From contig NZ_CP037948.1 in assembly GCF_004358425.1 (NCBI RefSeq), positions 1 to 64,000 on the forward strand: DNA of 64,000 nt, written 5' to 3'. The translations under genes and the position numbers were made by a program. Below, piece by piece: positions 43,393 to 54,882 of this stretch (positions are counted from its first letter, which is position 1; each line of letters opens with the position of its first letter). The notes under the pieces were generated by a model that worked only from the letters and a program-made list of their open reading frames with translations, had not been told where the DNA came from and searched no databases. Origin of the DNA: Qipengyuania sediminis (GTDB lineage: Bacteria; Pseudomonadota; Alphaproteobacteria; Sphingomonadales; Sphingomonadaceae).

Positions 43393-43979
43393 TATGCGTT
43401 GGGCTCGATCTCGTAATGGATCGGCTTGAAGCTGCCGCCGTTGGATGCGTAAGCGGAGCACGCGGTGAGCCCGATGACGAGGTCGATCTCGGCGCGCAGT
43501 CGGATATAGTCGCCGGGGCGGCTGACGGGCGGATCGACCCGCAATGTGCCGTCGGGAGCGACGGGGACGTTCATGAACAGATTGAATGCGCAGGGGATCG
43601 CGTCGGCTTCGATGCCATAGGGCGCCAGCGCTTCGGCGAGATTGCCGAAGCAGCCGCGATGCACCGGATGCTCGGGGTAGAAATGTCGGAAAGTCGCCTC
43701 GCTGCAGGGGGTCAGCAGGAAATCATGCGTCCCCACCGTATCTTCCACGATCGTCGCCATGATCCGGCTGCGGTTGGACCACAGCCGCCGGCCGGTCCCC
43801 ATCCGCAGAGTCTCTTCATAGTCGAAGGTACGACCGTTCGAAAGCGCCTCGCGCGCATCATCCGCGGCAAACGCGACGAGGTCGGAGACCTGTATCCCCT
43901 CGGGGTCGATGACCTTCAGGGTCTCCCCCCGCGCGAGGCGGAAGGACGTGCCGCTGCGCGGCGGGATCTCGTGAATCAT
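43392..43979 (-). CDS. DUF1989 family protein (urea carboxylase-associated type)
   Basis: The 195-aa product belongs to DUF1989: RGETLKVIDPEGIQVSDLVAF, RLWSNRSRIMATIVEDT, DFLLTPCSEATFR and NLFMNVPVAPDG are typical. Members accompany urea carboxylase/allophanate hydrolase and guanidine metabolism genes, but the reaction is not established. Its ATG overlaps the stop of the upstream YqcI/YcgG gene (ATGA), so both are made together. No urea carboxylase is present in the window. Confidence 0.85.
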   Translation of the reverse strand: MIHEIPPRSGTSFRLARGETLKVIDPEGIQVSDLVAFAADDAREALSNGRTFDYEETLRMGTGRRLWSNRSRIMATIVEDTVGTHDFLLTPCSEATFRHFYPEHPVHRGCFGNLAEALAPYGIEADAIPCAFNLFMNVPVAPDGTLRVDPPVSRPGDYIRLRAEIDLVIGLTACSAYASNGGSFKPIHYEIEPNA

Positions 43980-44686
43980 GCCGCCTTGCTGGCTCGCTTG
44001 CCCGACCCGTCGGCACGCTTGTCGCGGAAGGGGCAACGCCAACCGTCCTCCACCACGCGCCCGCTGTACTGGCGCGCCTCGCTCGCCTCCCCATGGCGCG
44101 CGAGCATGGGGTTAACCGTACCGGCCAGTTCCACGTCGCGTTCGATGATTTTCGCGCGCATTCGCTCGTATTTGCCTTCCTCGCGCAGCGCCTCGAACTG
44201 GGCATGGAGGTTGAAGACCAGCGTCGGGCGCGGGAAGCGGCGCGCGGGGCGCGAGGCGTTGGGATGCAGCCCGACGACGAAAAAGGCTTCCCCGCCGAAG
44301 CTCAGCGAGAAATGCGGATCGTTCGGGTCGGCGCTGACGCTGTCGTCATAACTCTGCCCGAGCCAGTGATCCTTGTCGGCGAGCGACTGGATCCGTTCCC
44401 ACATCAGCCGCTCGAAGGCCGGCTCGTCGAGATCCGGCGATTGGGCGAAGACCACGGCCAGACTGCGCAGCCCCGTGGGGTCGGCCTTGTATTCCTCCGC
44501 CCAATCCATGAGCTCGCGATGGATGCGCAAGTCATCCCATCCGCTCGCGATGCTGTGGCAGACGAGCGTCTTCAAGGTGCCGCGCGCCAGCGCTGATTTG
44601 GCCCCGACGCAGGGGAAGCCCGCATCAGCAATACGCGCGCGCAGCTCTTCCTCGCCCGCGTCGCGGGTTCGGCTATCAACCAGCAT
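43976..44686 (-). CDS. YqcI/YcgG family protein, possible heme-dependent N-hydroxylase
   Basis: The 236-aa product has the family block DPHFSLSFGGEAFFVVGLHP, SRPARRFPRP and LVFNLHAQFEAL. A member, GntA, hydroxylates the guanidino nitrogen of pre-guanitoxin using heme, so a heme oxygenase acting on an amine or guanidine is a fair guess. The gene is coupled to DUF1989. Its AGGAGGT ribosome binding site, 7 bases before the ATG at 44686, lies in a perfect palindrome. Confidence 0.8.
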   Translation of the reverse strand: MLVDSRTRDAGEEELRARIADAGFPCVGAKSALARGTLKTLVCHSIASGWDDLRIHRELMDWAEEYKADPTGLRSLAVVFAQSPDLDEPAFERLMWERIQSLADKDHWLGQSYDDSVSADPNDPHFSLSFGGEAFFVVGLHPNASRPARRFPRPTLVFNLHAQFEALREEGKYERMRAKIIERDVELAGTVNPMLARHGEASEARQYSGRVVEDGWRCPFRDKRADGSGKRASKAA

Positions 44687-44689
44687 GGA

Positions 44690-44707
44690 ACCTCCTGTTC
44701 AGGAGGT
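44690..44707 (-). promoter_or_regulatory. Palindrome covering the ribosome binding site of the YqcI/YcgG gene
   Basis: ACCTCCTG/CAGGAGGT are perfect 8-base arms with 2 bases between. In the - strand mRNA the AGGAGGT sequence that should bind the ribosome can pair entirely with an upstream ACCTCCT. A dimeric repressor site is an alternative reading of the same palindrome. Confidence 0.6.
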
Positions 44708-44765
44708 GAAGACCCGTAAAGACCGCTTATGTTCCGCCGCTAACGTTTTTTTATACGGGGCCAGG

Positions 44766-45605
44766 TCAAGTCTCGTGCGGCGCGGACGCCAGTTCCTCGC
44801 GCGCTTCCGCCGCCCTCGCCATGCCCGCGCGCAGCTCCGCCGCGGACTGCCCCGTGAGACGGGAAAGCGCCGAGCGCTCCGCGGCAGACAGCGCATCATA
44901 GGTCTTCTTCGCAGGCAGATCGGCGGTGGCCGCCTTCACCTCCGCCTCGATCTCCTTCATCTGTCCCATCATCTTGGGCATCATTTCGAAGCTGGCCGCC
45001 ACGATCCGCGGGTCGCTGGCCAGCGCATAGGACTTCCTCGCAAAGGTGGCGCCCGACGGGGTGGCGAAGAAGGCCGCGATGTCGGTCATTTCGGGCGCGG
45101 TAAAGGTGGCGGCATAGGCTTCGGCCATGCCCTTGCGCAGCGACGGTTCCATCAGCGCCATGACCCTGCGCAGCGAGGTCTGGACCGCCTTCGCCTCGCG
45201 CTCGCGCCGCTCCTTGTAGGCGGGGTCGAGTATCGCAGCGATCTGTTTCGCATCCTCGTTCGACAGCTCGAAATCCTCGTCCTCGATCCCGAGCTGGCTT
45301 GCGATCTCGTAGCTGCTGGGCGCCCTCTCCATCGCCATGATCGGGCCGAGCATCTTGTCGAACATGCCGCCCATGATCTGGTCGAGCGTGCCCGGCGGCA
45401 TGATCTGCGCGATCAGCGCTTCGGCCTGCGGCAGGCGGGCCTGCTGCTCGGTAGTCAGCGGCTCGACCTTGAACATGCTCTTCATCGCTTCGGTCATCGC
45501 CGCCTCGGGCGAGACTTCGACCGTCACCGGTTCCTCGGCATCCTGCGCCACCGCCGGGACTGCGAGCGCGATCAGTGCGCCGCCCAAAAGACCTGTTATC
45601 CGCAT
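44766..45605 (-). CDS. DUF2059 domain secreted protein
   Basis: The 279-aa product has a signal peptide (residues 1-20, AVAQ) and a long alpha-helical domain. A KGMAEAYAATFTAPEMTDIAAFFATPSG-like segment is the DUF2059 core, seen here as KGMAEAYAATFTAPEM plus FFATPSGATFARKSY. The function is unknown. It follows the phosphomannomutase gene by 24 bases and is probably the last gene of that transcript. Confidence 0.85.
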   Translation of the reverse strand: MRITGLLGGALIALAVPAVAQDAEEPVTVEVSPEAAMTEAMKSMFKVEPLTTEQQARLPQAEALIAQIMPPGTLDQIMGGMFDKMLGPIMAMERAPSSYEIASQLGIEDEDFELSNEDAKQIAAILDPAYKERREREAKAVQTSLRRVMALMEPSLRKGMAEAYAATFTAPEMTDIAAFFATPSGATFARKSYALASDPRIVAASFEMMPKMMGQMKEIEAEVKAATADLPAKKTYDALSAAERSALSRLTGQSAAELRAGMARAAEAREELASAPHET

Positions 45606-45629
45606 CCTGCGCCCCCTTTTGCTGTGCCT

Positions 45630-47033
45630 TCAATGCCCGAGGCTGTCCCCGCGTTCAATGCCCGAGGCGGCGAGCTGCTCGTCGATCTGCAACATCAGCC
45701 GTTCGAGACCCGTCGCGTCATTGCTCTCGGCGCGCGCGACCAGCACGTCCTGCGTGTTCGAGGCGCGCAGCAGCCACCAGCCGTCGGGCGTGCTGACGCG
45801 CACGCCATCGGTTGCGTTGACCTCCGCCCCGCTCGCCGCCAGCCGCGCGCGCACTTCCTCCACGGCGGCGAACTTGCGGCTTTCGTCCACCTGGAAGCGC
45901 AGCTCGGGCGTGTTGACCATCGCCGGCATCTCCCCCCGCAGCTGCGTGACCGATTTGCCCAGCCGGGCGCTCGCGGCGATCAGCCGGATCGCGCCATAGA
46001 GTGCGTCGTCGAAACCGTAATAGCCGTCGGCGAAGAAGATGTGGCCGCTCATCTCGCCGGCGAGCGGGCTCTTGGTCTCCTTCATCTTCGATTTCACGAG
46101 GCTGTGCCCGGTCTTCCACATCAACGGCTTGCCGCCGAGTTCCGCCACCCGGTCGAACAGCGCGCGGCTGGCCTTGACGTCCGCGATAATGGTCGCGCCG
46201 GGGTGGCGGGCGAGGACATCTTCGGCGAAAATGGAGAGAAGCTGATCACCCCAGATCACCCGGCCTTGCCCGTCGATCGCCCCGATCCGGTCGCCATCGC
46301 CATCGAAAGCCACTCCGAAATCGAGCCGCTTGTCCGCGACCAGCGCGCGCAAATCCTCAAGATTGGCCTCTACCGTCGGATCCGGATGATGATTGGGGAA
46401 ATTTCCATCGACATCGGTAAACAGCAGGTGATGCTCACCGGGCAGCCGCGCGGCGAGCTTTTCGAGGACGGGGCCAGCGGCGCCATTGCCCGCGTCCCAG
46501 CCGACCCTGAGGCGGGCGAGCGCTTCGGGATTGATGCCGTCGAGCCCCTTCAGCAGCCGTTCGACATAGGCGTCCTCGACCTCGCGGCTTTCGACCCGGC
46601 CCGCGCCGTCGGCCCAGTCGCCCGCTGCAGCCAGCTGCCCGATCGTCTGTATATCCGCCCCGAAGAACGGGCGGCCCTGAAAGACCATCTTGAACCCGTT
46701 GTAATTGGCGGGATTATGGCTGCCGGTTATCTGAATGCCGCCGTCCACGTCTTCCTGTGAGGCTTCGGCGTAATAGAGCATCGGGGTCGCCCCCATGCCG
46801 ATCCGGACCACGTCGCAACCGCTGGCGGTGAGCCCCTCGATCAGCGCGTGCTCCAGCATGGGTGAGCTGACGCGCCCGTCATAGCCGACGGCGACACGGG
46901 ATCCCCCCGCTTCGCGCAGAAGGCTGGCAAAGCCCCGCCCGATCGCGCGCGCATCGTCCGGGCCCAGCGTTTCGCCGATGATGCCGCGAATGTCGTATTC
47001 GCGAAGCACGGTGGAATCGAAACGGTGGCTCAT
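45630..47033 (-). CDS. Phosphomannomutase/phosphoglucomutase
   Basis: The 467-aa enzyme has the phosphoserine loop [12 protein letters not shown] (serine near residue 105), the metal loop [11 protein letters not shown] and the sugar-binding [11 protein letters not shown] segment (GEMSGH). It interconverts mannose or glucose 6- and 1-phosphates for polysaccharide and LPS synthesis (AlgC/ManB type). Its ATG overlaps the J-domain gene stop by ATGA. Confidence 0.93.
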   Translation of the reverse strand: MSHRFDSTVLREYDIRGIIGETLGPDDARAIGRGFASLLREAGGSRVAVGYDGRVSSPMLEHALIEGLTASGCDVVRIGMGATPMLYYAEASQEDVDGGIQITGSHNPANYNGFKMVFQGRPFFGADIQTIGQLAAAGDWADGAGRVESREVEDAYVERLLKGLDGINPEALARLRVGWDAGNGAAGPVLEKLAARLPGEHHLLFTDVDGNFPNHHPDPTVEANLEDLRALVADKRLDFGVAFDGDGDRIGAIDGQGRVIWGDQLLSIFAEDVLARHPGATIIADVKASRALFDRVAELGGKPLMWKTGHSLVKSKMKETKSPLAGEMSGHIFFADGYYGFDDALYGAIRLIAASARLGKSVTQLRGEMPAMVNTPELRFQVDESRKFAAVEEVRARLAASGAEVNATDGVRVSTPDGWWLLRASNTQDVLVARAESNDATGLERLMLQIDEQLAASGIERGDSLGH

Positions 47034-47320
47034 CGGCGGGTCTCCGGCAGATTGGCGAGAAGAAGGTCGCGCGCTTCGGTAAGCGCGGCGAGATGCGCGG
47101 TGCTGCCGCCGCGATCGGGATGCATGTCGGCGGCGAGCCGGCGGTAGGCGGCGCGGATGTCTTCGGCGCTCGCGCCGGGTGCGACCTGCAGCAGCCGCCG
47201 CGCGCGGGCGAGCGGTCCGCCGCCCGCGCGGTCAGTCGACAGCCACTGCCAGGGCCAGGCGCCGCCGAGCGCGCGGATCGCGACCATGATGAGCAGCCCG
47301 ATCACCAGCAGCTTGATCAT
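47030..47320 (-). CDS. Membrane-anchored J-domain protein
   Basis: The 96-aa product is an N-terminal membrane helix (residues 3-19, [17 protein letters not shown]) followed by a C-terminal J domain (about 42-90) with HPD at 67-69. This helix-J layout resembles Pam18/TIM14 rather than DnaJ, and should recruit DnaK to the membrane. It overlaps mipZ upstream and the phosphomannomutase gene downstream by 4 bases each, so the three genes are translated as a unit. Confidence 0.85.
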   Translation of the reverse strand: MIKLLVIGLLIMVAIRALGGAWPWQWLSTDRAGGGPLARARRLLQVAPGASAEDIRAAYRRLAADMHPDRGGSTAHLAALTEARDLLLANLPETRR

Positions 47321-48120
47321 GCCGCTTCCTGCGCCGCCGGCTGGCCGGGCAGATTGAGCGCCGCGACAAGGCCGCGCAGCTCCTGCCGCGCGACGAGGTG
47401 GCTGGTGCCGAGATCGCCAAGCTGCCCCTTGTCGAGCAGCGTCAGCCCACTCGGAAAGAGCTCGCGATAGATGACTCGCTCCGACAGGCCCTTGGCGACG
47501 CGGAAGCCGACGCGCTTGGCCATTTCGGCGAGGGCCTTTTCGATCCGCGCCATATTGCGCGCTTCGGTATAGCCGGTGCGGTTCCTCACCACGACCCAAT
47601 CCATCTGCCGACGCTGCTGTTCCAGCTGGCTGCGGCTGCGCTTCAGCCGCGCTTCCCAGATGAGCTCGGCGTAGAAAGAGAGCTTCTTGACCTTGAAGCT
47701 TTCACCTTCGACCTGGCCGATGAGGTCGAAATCGACGAAGCTGTCGTTCATCGGCGTGACCAGGGTATCGGTTTCCGCCGCGGCATGGCGGGCAAGCGGG
47801 TCATCGCGGCCGGGCGTGTCGATAACGATGAAGTCCGCGCCCGCCGCCTCGCGCGCTATCAGCGCTTCGAGTTCCTCAGACGTGCCGCCCGATACCACAT
47901 GGCAAGCGGCAGTCGGAAGCCGGATGCCGCGCTTGGCGGCAGTCGCCGCCCGGTTTTCGAAATAGCGGTCCATCGTCCGCTGCCGGTGGTCGAGATCGAA
48001 AGCCGCAACGCGCTTGCCGCTCGCCGCCAGCGCGACGGCGACGTGCACTGCAGTCGTCGATTTGCCCGTCCCGCCCTTCTCGTTCGCAAAGGTGATGCGG
48101 TGCGGGCGGTCGGCGGTCAC
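47317..48120 (-). CDS. mipZ: Division plane positioning ATPase MipZ
   Basis: The 267-aa deviant Walker ATPase has NEKGGTGKST (near residue 13), FDLDHRQRTMDRYFENR and IVIDTPGRDD, the MipZ-specific features. MipZ forms gradients from ParB at the poles and blocks FtsZ, so placing division at mid-cell in alphaproteobacteria. It starts with GTG and is coupled to the J-domain gene. Confidence 0.92.
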   Translation of the reverse strand: MTADRPHRITFANEKGGTGKSTTAVHVAVALAASGKRVAAFDLDHRQRTMDRYFENRAATAAKRGIRLPTAACHVVSGGTSEELEALIAREAAGADFIVIDTPGRDDPLARHAAAETDTLVTPMNDSFVDFDLIGQVEGESFKVKKLSFYAELIWEARLKRSRSQLEQQRRQMDWVVVRNRTGYTEARNMARIEKALAEMAKRVGFRVAKGLSERVIYRELFPSGLTLLDKGQLGDLGTSHLVARQELRGLVAALNLPGQPAAQEAA

Positions 48121-48188
48121 GGGGCTGCTTTCGATTGCGGTTAGGGGACGCTAGGGAGCGGGCGTCCCCTATCGGAGCAGCGTAACCC

Positions 48189-49034
48189 GTGCAAACCGCT
48201 AACACCCTCAGCGTGTTGAGAAGCGCGGTCGATGGCCTGCGTGCGGGCGGCGGCGCGATCGCGCTGGTGCCGACCATGGGCGCGCTTCACGAAGGGCATT
48301 TAACGCTGGTGCGAGAAGCGAAGCGCCGCGCCGATCATGTCGTCGCTTCAATCTTCGTTAATCCGCGCCAATTCGGTCCGAAGGAAGACTTTCGCGCTTA
48401 CCCCCGCCAATTCGCCCGCGATGCCGCGTTGCTGGAAGCGGAGGGAGTGGCATTGCTGTGGGCACCCGAACCTTCGGAAGTCTATCCCGCGGGCTATGCG
48501 ACCAATGTCAGCGTCGCCGGGGCGTCGGAGGGGCTTTGCGGCGCGGACCGGCCGGGACATTTCGACGGCGTGGCGACCGTGGTCCTGAAGCTCTTCAATC
48601 AGGTCCGCCCCGACATGGCCTTTTTCGGCGAAAAGGATTGGCAGCAGCTCGCCGTCATCCGCCGCATGGCGCGCGATCTCGACCTCACGCAGCCGCATGT
48701 CGAGGCGATCCACGCCGTCCCCGTCGTGCGCGAGGCGGACGGGCTCGCGATGTCCAGCCGCAACGCCTACCTTTCCGCCGAGCAGCGCAGAGCCGCTGCC
48801 GCGCTGCCCGCTGCGATGCGCGGGGCGATCGCGGCGGGCGCGACGCCGGACGCCATGGCGACCCTGCGCGACCGCTTGGCGGGCGCGGGCTTCGACCGCG
48901 TGGACTATGCCGAATTGCGCGACGGCGACAGCCTGGCACCGCTCGAAAGCGCAGCACCGTGCGCGCGCCTCTTCGTCGCCGCGCGGATCGGCGGCACGCG
49001 GCTGATCGACAATATGCCGCTATCTGGAGAGTAG
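48189..49034 (+). CDS. panC: Pantothenate synthetase
   Basis: The 281-aa enzyme joins pantoate and beta-alanine with ATP for coenzyme A synthesis. [39 protein letters not shown] and SSRNAYL are all present. It starts with GTG and is divergent from mipZ. The CoA-transferase gene starts one base after its stop. Confidence 0.95.
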   Translation: MQTANTLSVLRSAVDGLRAGGGAIALVPTMGALHEGHLTLVREAKRRADHVVASIFVNPRQFGPKEDFRAYPRQFARDAALLEAEGVALLWAPEPSEVYPAGYATNVSVAGASEGLCGADRPGHFDGVATVVLKLFNQVRPDMAFFGEKDWQQLAVIRRMARDLDLTQPHVEAIHAVPVVREADGLAMSSRNAYLSAEQRRAAAALPAAMRGAIAAGATPDAMATLRDRLAGAGFDRVDYAELRDGDSLAPLESAAPCARLFVAARIGGTRLIDNMPLSGE

Positions 49035-49035
49035 C

Positions 49036-50121
49036 ATGACTGAAGCATCACGCGGCCCGCTCGCCGGGCTCAAGGTCGTCGAATTTGCCGGTATCGGGCC
49101 CGGGCCGCATGTCGCCATGCTGCTCGCCGATATGGGCGCCGAGGTGGTGCGGATCGAGCGGGTCGGCGCGCCGCAGATGAACCCCGTGGTCGAGCGCGCG
49201 CGGCACCGCGCGCAAGTGGATGTGAAGAGCGAGGCGGGGCGGGCCTTCGCGCTCGATGCCTGCACCAAGGCCGATGTTCTGATCGAAGGCTTCCGCCCCG
49301 GCGTGATGGAGCGCTTGGGGCTTGGGCCCGAGCGCTTGCTGGAGGCGAACCCTCGCTTGGTTTACGCGCGTATGACCGGCTGGGGGCAGGAAGGGCCGCT
49401 GGCGCAGGCGGCGGGGCATGATCTCAACTATATCGCGGTGACAGGCGCATTGGATGCCATCGGGAAGGCGGGCGAGCTGCCGGTGCCGCCGCAGAACCTG
49501 GTCGGCGATTTCGGCGGCGGCTCGATGTATTGCGCTTTCGGGATCCTCGCCGCGCTCTATGAACGTGAGCGGTCGGGCAAAGGCCAGGTGGTCGATGCCG
49601 CGATCGTCGATGGCGTCACCAGCCTGATGAGTTTCTTTTTCGGCTTGCCCGAGAGTGCTGTGCGCACCCCCGCCAGGGGCAAGGGCCTGCTCGGCGGGGC
49701 GGCGCATTTCTACCGCTGCTATACCTGCGCCGATGGCAAGGAGATCAGCGTCGGCGCGATCGAGCCGCAGTTCTACGCCGAGCTGTGCGAACGCGCCGGT
49801 GTCCCTGCTGCCTTGCGCGAAGAACAGATGAACCCGGCGAACTGGCCCGCCTACGCTGAGGACATGGCGAAGCTATTCGCCTCCAAGACGCAGGCCGAAT
49901 GGTGCCAGCTGCTCGAAGGCACCGACGCCTGCTTCGCGCCCGTCATGCCACTCGACGAAGCCCGCAACCATCCGCATATGCGGGCGCGCAGCACGTATCA
50001 GGAGCACGGCGGACGCTGGCACACCGCGCCCGCGCCGCGCTTCACCCGCACCCCCGGCGCAATCCGCGACAGCGCGATGGATGGCGAAGCGATAGTGGCG
50101 CGGTGGCGGGAAAGCGCTTAG
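49036..50121 (+). CDS. CaiB/BaiF CoA-transferase family protein (alpha-methylacyl-CoA racemase-like)
   Basis: The 361-aa product has the class III CoA-transferase fold with GPLAGLKVVEFAGIGPGP, MLLADMGAEVVRIER and the GHDLNYIAVTGAL block typical of alpha-methylacyl-CoA racemases, including the catalytic aspartate in the HDLNY motif. It would epimerise 2-methylacyl-CoA or move CoA. It lies in a run with aldehyde dehydrogenase and MaoC, suggesting fatty-acid or branched-chain catabolism. Confidence 0.9.
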   Translation: MTEASRGPLAGLKVVEFAGIGPGPHVAMLLADMGAEVVRIERVGAPQMNPVVERARHRAQVDVKSEAGRAFALDACTKADVLIEGFRPGVMERLGLGPERLLEANPRLVYARMTGWGQEGPLAQAAGHDLNYIAVTGALDAIGKAGELPVPPQNLVGDFGGGSMYCAFGILAALYERERSGKGQVVDAAIVDGVTSLMSFFFGLPESAVRTPARGKGLLGGAAHFYRCYTCADGKEISVGAIEPQFYAELCERAGVPAALREEQMNPANWPAYAEDMAKLFASKTQAEWCQLLEGTDACFAPVMPLDEARNHPHMRARSTYQEHGGRWHTAPAPRFTRTPGAIRDSAMDGEAIVARWRESA

Positions 50122-50144
50122 ATCACAGGTCGAGGAGTCCTGCC

Positions 50145-51566
50145 ATGTACGAATACACCCAGTTCTACATCGACGGCCGCTGGGTCGATCCCGTCACCCC
50201 CAACACGGTCGAGGTCGAGAACCCCGCGACCGAGCAGGCAATCGGGCATATCTCGCTCGGCAGCGCGGCGGATGTGGATGCCGCCGTCGCGGCTGCGCGG
50301 CGCGCCTTCGAGAGCTGGCAGTTCTCCACTCGCGACGAGCGGCTCGACCTGTTGAAGGCGATCGCCGCGGGGATCGAAAAACGCCGCGAGGACCTCGCCA
50401 AGGCGGTCAGCGACGAGATGGGCGCGCCCATGGCCCTGGCGAGCGGAGCCCATGTGAACCTGTTTGCGGGGCACCTCCAGACCGCGATCAAGGTGCTGGA
50501 AGGCTTTGCCTTCGAGAAGCGCGACGGCGCGACGCTGCATATCCTCGAGCCGATCGGCGTCGTGGGCATGATCACGCCGTGGAACTGGCCGCTCAATCAG
50601 ATCGCCTGCAAGGTCTTCCCGGCGCTCGCGACCGGCAATACCATGATCCTGAAGCCCAGCGAGATCGCCCCGGTCAATGCCGCGATTGTCGCTGAGATCA
50701 TGCACGAAGCCGGGGTTCCCGCCGGCGTCTTCAACCTCGTCAACGGCGATGGGCCCGGCGTCGGCACCGCGATCAGCGGCCACCCCGATATCGATATGGT
50801 GAGCTTTACCGGCTCCACCCGCGCCGGCATCGCCATCGCCGCCAATGCCGCGGGCACGGTCAAGCGTGTGGCGCAGGAGTTGGGCGGGAAGAGCCCCAAT
50901 ATCATCCTCGACGATGGCGCCTTCGCGCGCTCGGTCGCCAAGGGTACGACCGGCATGATGGGCAATTCCGGCCAGACCTGCACCGCGCCCAGCCGGATGC
51001 TCGTCCCCCACGCGCGGATGGAAGAGGCCAAGCGGGTCGCCAGGGAAGCCGCCGAAAGCGTCATTCCCGGCGATCCCAAGGGCAATGCCACGATCGGCCC
51101 CGTGGTCTCCAAGGCGCAATGGGACAAGATCCAGGGCCTGATCGAGAAGGGGATCGAGGAAGGCGCGACGCTGGTCGCCGGCGGGCCCGGCAAGCCTGAG
51201 GGGCTGGAGACCGGCCACTACGTCAAGCCCACGGTCTTCGCCGATGTCACCAACGACATGACCATCGCGCGCGAGGAAATCTTCGGGCCCGTCCTCGCGA
51301 TCCTTGGATATGCGGACGAGGACGAAGCGGTGCGGATCGCCAACGACACCGAATACGGCCTCGCCAGCCATATCAGCGGCGAGGATACCGAAAAGGCCCT
51401 CGCGCTCGGCCGCCGCATCCGCGCAGGGCGCGTAGCGATCAACGGCGGCTACGACATGAACGCGGCTTTCGGGGGCTACAAGAAATCGGGCAATGGCCGC
51501 GAATGGGGCGAGTTCGGCTTCCACGAGTTCGTCGAGATCAAGGCGGTGATGGGCCTTCCGGCCTGA
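50145..51566 (+). CDS. Aldehyde dehydrogenase family protein
   Basis: The 473-aa NAD(P) enzyme has [19 protein letters not shown], the catalytic glutamate in QELGGKSPN and the cysteine in GQTCTAPSR, and EIFGPVLAI. It oxidises an aldehyde to an acid; the substrate is not clear. The ATG at 50145 is preceded by GAGGAG. Its stop overlaps the MaoC start (TGATG). Confidence 0.93.
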   Translation: MYEYTQFYIDGRWVDPVTPNTVEVENPATEQAIGHISLGSAADVDAAVAAARRAFESWQFSTRDERLDLLKAIAAGIEKRREDLAKAVSDEMGAPMALASGAHVNLFAGHLQTAIKVLEGFAFEKRDGATLHILEPIGVVGMITPWNWPLNQIACKVFPALATGNTMILKPSEIAPVNAAIVAEIMHEAGVPAGVFNLVNGDGPGVGTAISGHPDIDMVSFTGSTRAGIAIAANAAGTVKRVAQELGGKSPNIILDDGAFARSVAKGTTGMMGNSGQTCTAPSRMLVPHARMEEAKRVAREAAESVIPGDPKGNATIGPVVSKAQWDKIQGLIEKGIEEGATLVAGGPGKPEGLETGHYVKPTVFADVTNDMTIAREEIFGPVLAILGYADEDEAVRIANDTEYGLASHISGEDTEKALALGRRIRAGRVAINGGYDMNAAFGGYKKSGNGREWGEFGFHEFVEIKAVMGLPA

Positions 51567-52018
51567 TGGGAGGCAAGTTCTTCGAAGAATGGCAGGTTGG
51601 CGACCGGATCGAGCACCCGATCCGGCGCACCGTGACCGAAACGGACAATCTGCTGTTCACCACGATGACTCACAACCCGCAGCCGCTGCATCTCGATATC
51701 GAGGCGGCCAAGGCGAGCGAGTTCGGGCAGATCCTTGTCAACGGCACCTTCACCTTCGCGCTGATGGTCGGGCTTTCGGTGGGCGAGACGACGCTCGGGA
51801 CCCTGGTGGCGAACCTCGGCTACGACAAGCTCGTGATGCCCAAACCGGTCTTCCTGGGCGATACCCTCCACGCCACCAGCGAGGTGATCGCGCTGAAGGA
51901 GAGCAAGTCGCGGCCCGGCGCAGGCATCGTCACCTTCCTCCACGAGGCGCTGAACCAGCGCGGCGAGGTCGTCTGCCGCTGCGAACGCAGCGCCCTCCTG
52001 CACCGGCGGCCTGCCTGA
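51566..52018 (+). CDS. MaoC family dehydratase
   Basis: The 150-aa hot-dog fold protein has [17 protein letters not shown], the active-site aspartate/histidine region [10 protein letters not shown] and [14 protein letters not shown]. It hydrates enoyl-CoA or a similar thioester. The start overlaps the aldehyde dehydrogenase stop. Its partners in the run suggest a CoA-ester pathway. Confidence 0.88.
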   Translation: MGGKFFEEWQVGDRIEHPIRRTVTETDNLLFTTMTHNPQPLHLDIEAAKASEFGQILVNGTFTFALMVGLSVGETTLGTLVANLGYDKLVMPKPVFLGDTLHATSEVIALKESKSRPGAGIVTFLHEALNQRGEVVCRCERSALLHRRPA

Positions 52019-52047
52019 CCGGCGCGACAAGGCGCGACCGCGATCAA

Positions 52048-52075
52048 CTTGTCATTCACGCCCCTGCGCCTACAT
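52048..52075 (+). promoter_or_regulatory. Possible heat-shock (RpoH) promoter of ftsH
   Basis: CTTG (52048-52051), 17 bases, then CCTACAT (52069-52075) resembles the alphaproteobacterial RpoH pattern CTTG-N17-CYTATNT with one mismatch. The ftsH start follows 28 bases later. ftsH belongs to the heat-shock regulon in other bacteria. Confidence 0.45.
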
Positions 52076-52102
52076 TGGCGGCCTTATTGAGGATGGCGGT
52101 GC

Positions 52103-54057
<1,955 letters not shown>

Positions 54058-54061
<4 letters not shown>

Positions 54062-54789
54062 GCCCGGCTTCCCCGCCCGGGTTTCGTCTCAATCCCGCGC
54101 TCGACGTCGAGGCTGCGGCGGCGGGCTTTGCGGCGACGGGAATCGCGTCGATTCCCGATATCCTCGCGCCCGAGACTGCCGCCGCGCTTCACGCGATGCT
54201 GCGCAGCCGGCAGGATTGGCGGCAGGTCATCGGCGGCGAGGACAAGCTTTACGAGCTCGACCGCGCGGCGCTCGCCGCTCTGAGCGCAGAGCAGCGCGCG
54301 GCGCTCGACCAGGCGGTCTATGCGGGCGCGCGGAACGGCTTCCAGTACCGCTACGAGACGCTGCGCGTGCCCGACGAGGATGCGGGGCGCGAGGCAAGCG
54401 AGGACCCGCTCGTGGCTTTCGCGGGCTGGTGGTCGTCCGAGGAGGTGCTCGACCTGCTCCGCCGCGTAACCGGCCACGCCGATATCGCCTTCGCCGACAT
54501 GCAGGCGACCGCCTACAGCCCCGGCGATTTCCTCACTGCGCATGACGACGATGTTGCGGGCAAGCACCGCCTCGCGGCCTATGTCCTCAATCTGACGCCG
54601 AGATGGCGGACCGAGTGGGGCGGGCTGCTCGCCTTCCACAAGGAGGGCAGCGCCGAGGTGACGGCACTCACTCCCGCCTTCAACCGGCTGAACCTTTTCG
54701 CCGTACCGCGCCGCCATAGCGTGACCGAAGTGACCCGCGCCGCCGCCTACCGCCGCTACAGCCTGACCGGCTGGCTGCGCCGTCGCTAG
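54058..54789 (+). CDS. 2-oxoglutarate-Fe(II) prolyl-hydroxylase-like protein
   Basis: The 243-aa product has the Ofd1/Tpa1/PPHD-type double-stranded beta-helix: [14 protein letters not shown] holds the HxD iron pair, [16 protein letters not shown] the fold, and RRHSVTEV the second histidine; YRRYSLTGW supplies the 2-oxoglutarate arginine. Related enzymes hydroxylate EF-Tu or ribosomal protein uS12. It starts with GTG in the ftsH stop, so it is translationally coupled to the protease. Confidence 0.82.
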
Positions 54790-54835
54790 CGGAAGCGACC
54801 TCGCCCACGCTCGGCCAATTCGCGCCGCTGTCTTT

Positions 54836-54861
54836 GGAAACAAAGCCGGAACACGGGCGTT
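54836..54861 (+). promoter_or_regulatory. Possible EcfG-type promoter of the DUF3072 gene
   Basis: GGAAA (54836-54840), 17 bases, CGTT (54858-54861) fits GGAAC-N16/17-CGTT with one mismatch and lies 21 bases before the start codon. A nearby GGAAC inside the spacer is not well placed. Confidence 0.4.
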
Positions 54862-54882
54862 GACCGGGAAAGGAGACGGCCC

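Noticed and set aside
44713..44735. GGAAC-N17-GTC before the YqcI/YcgG gene as an EcfG promoter
   Set aside because: The -10 CGTT is missing; too weak to list.
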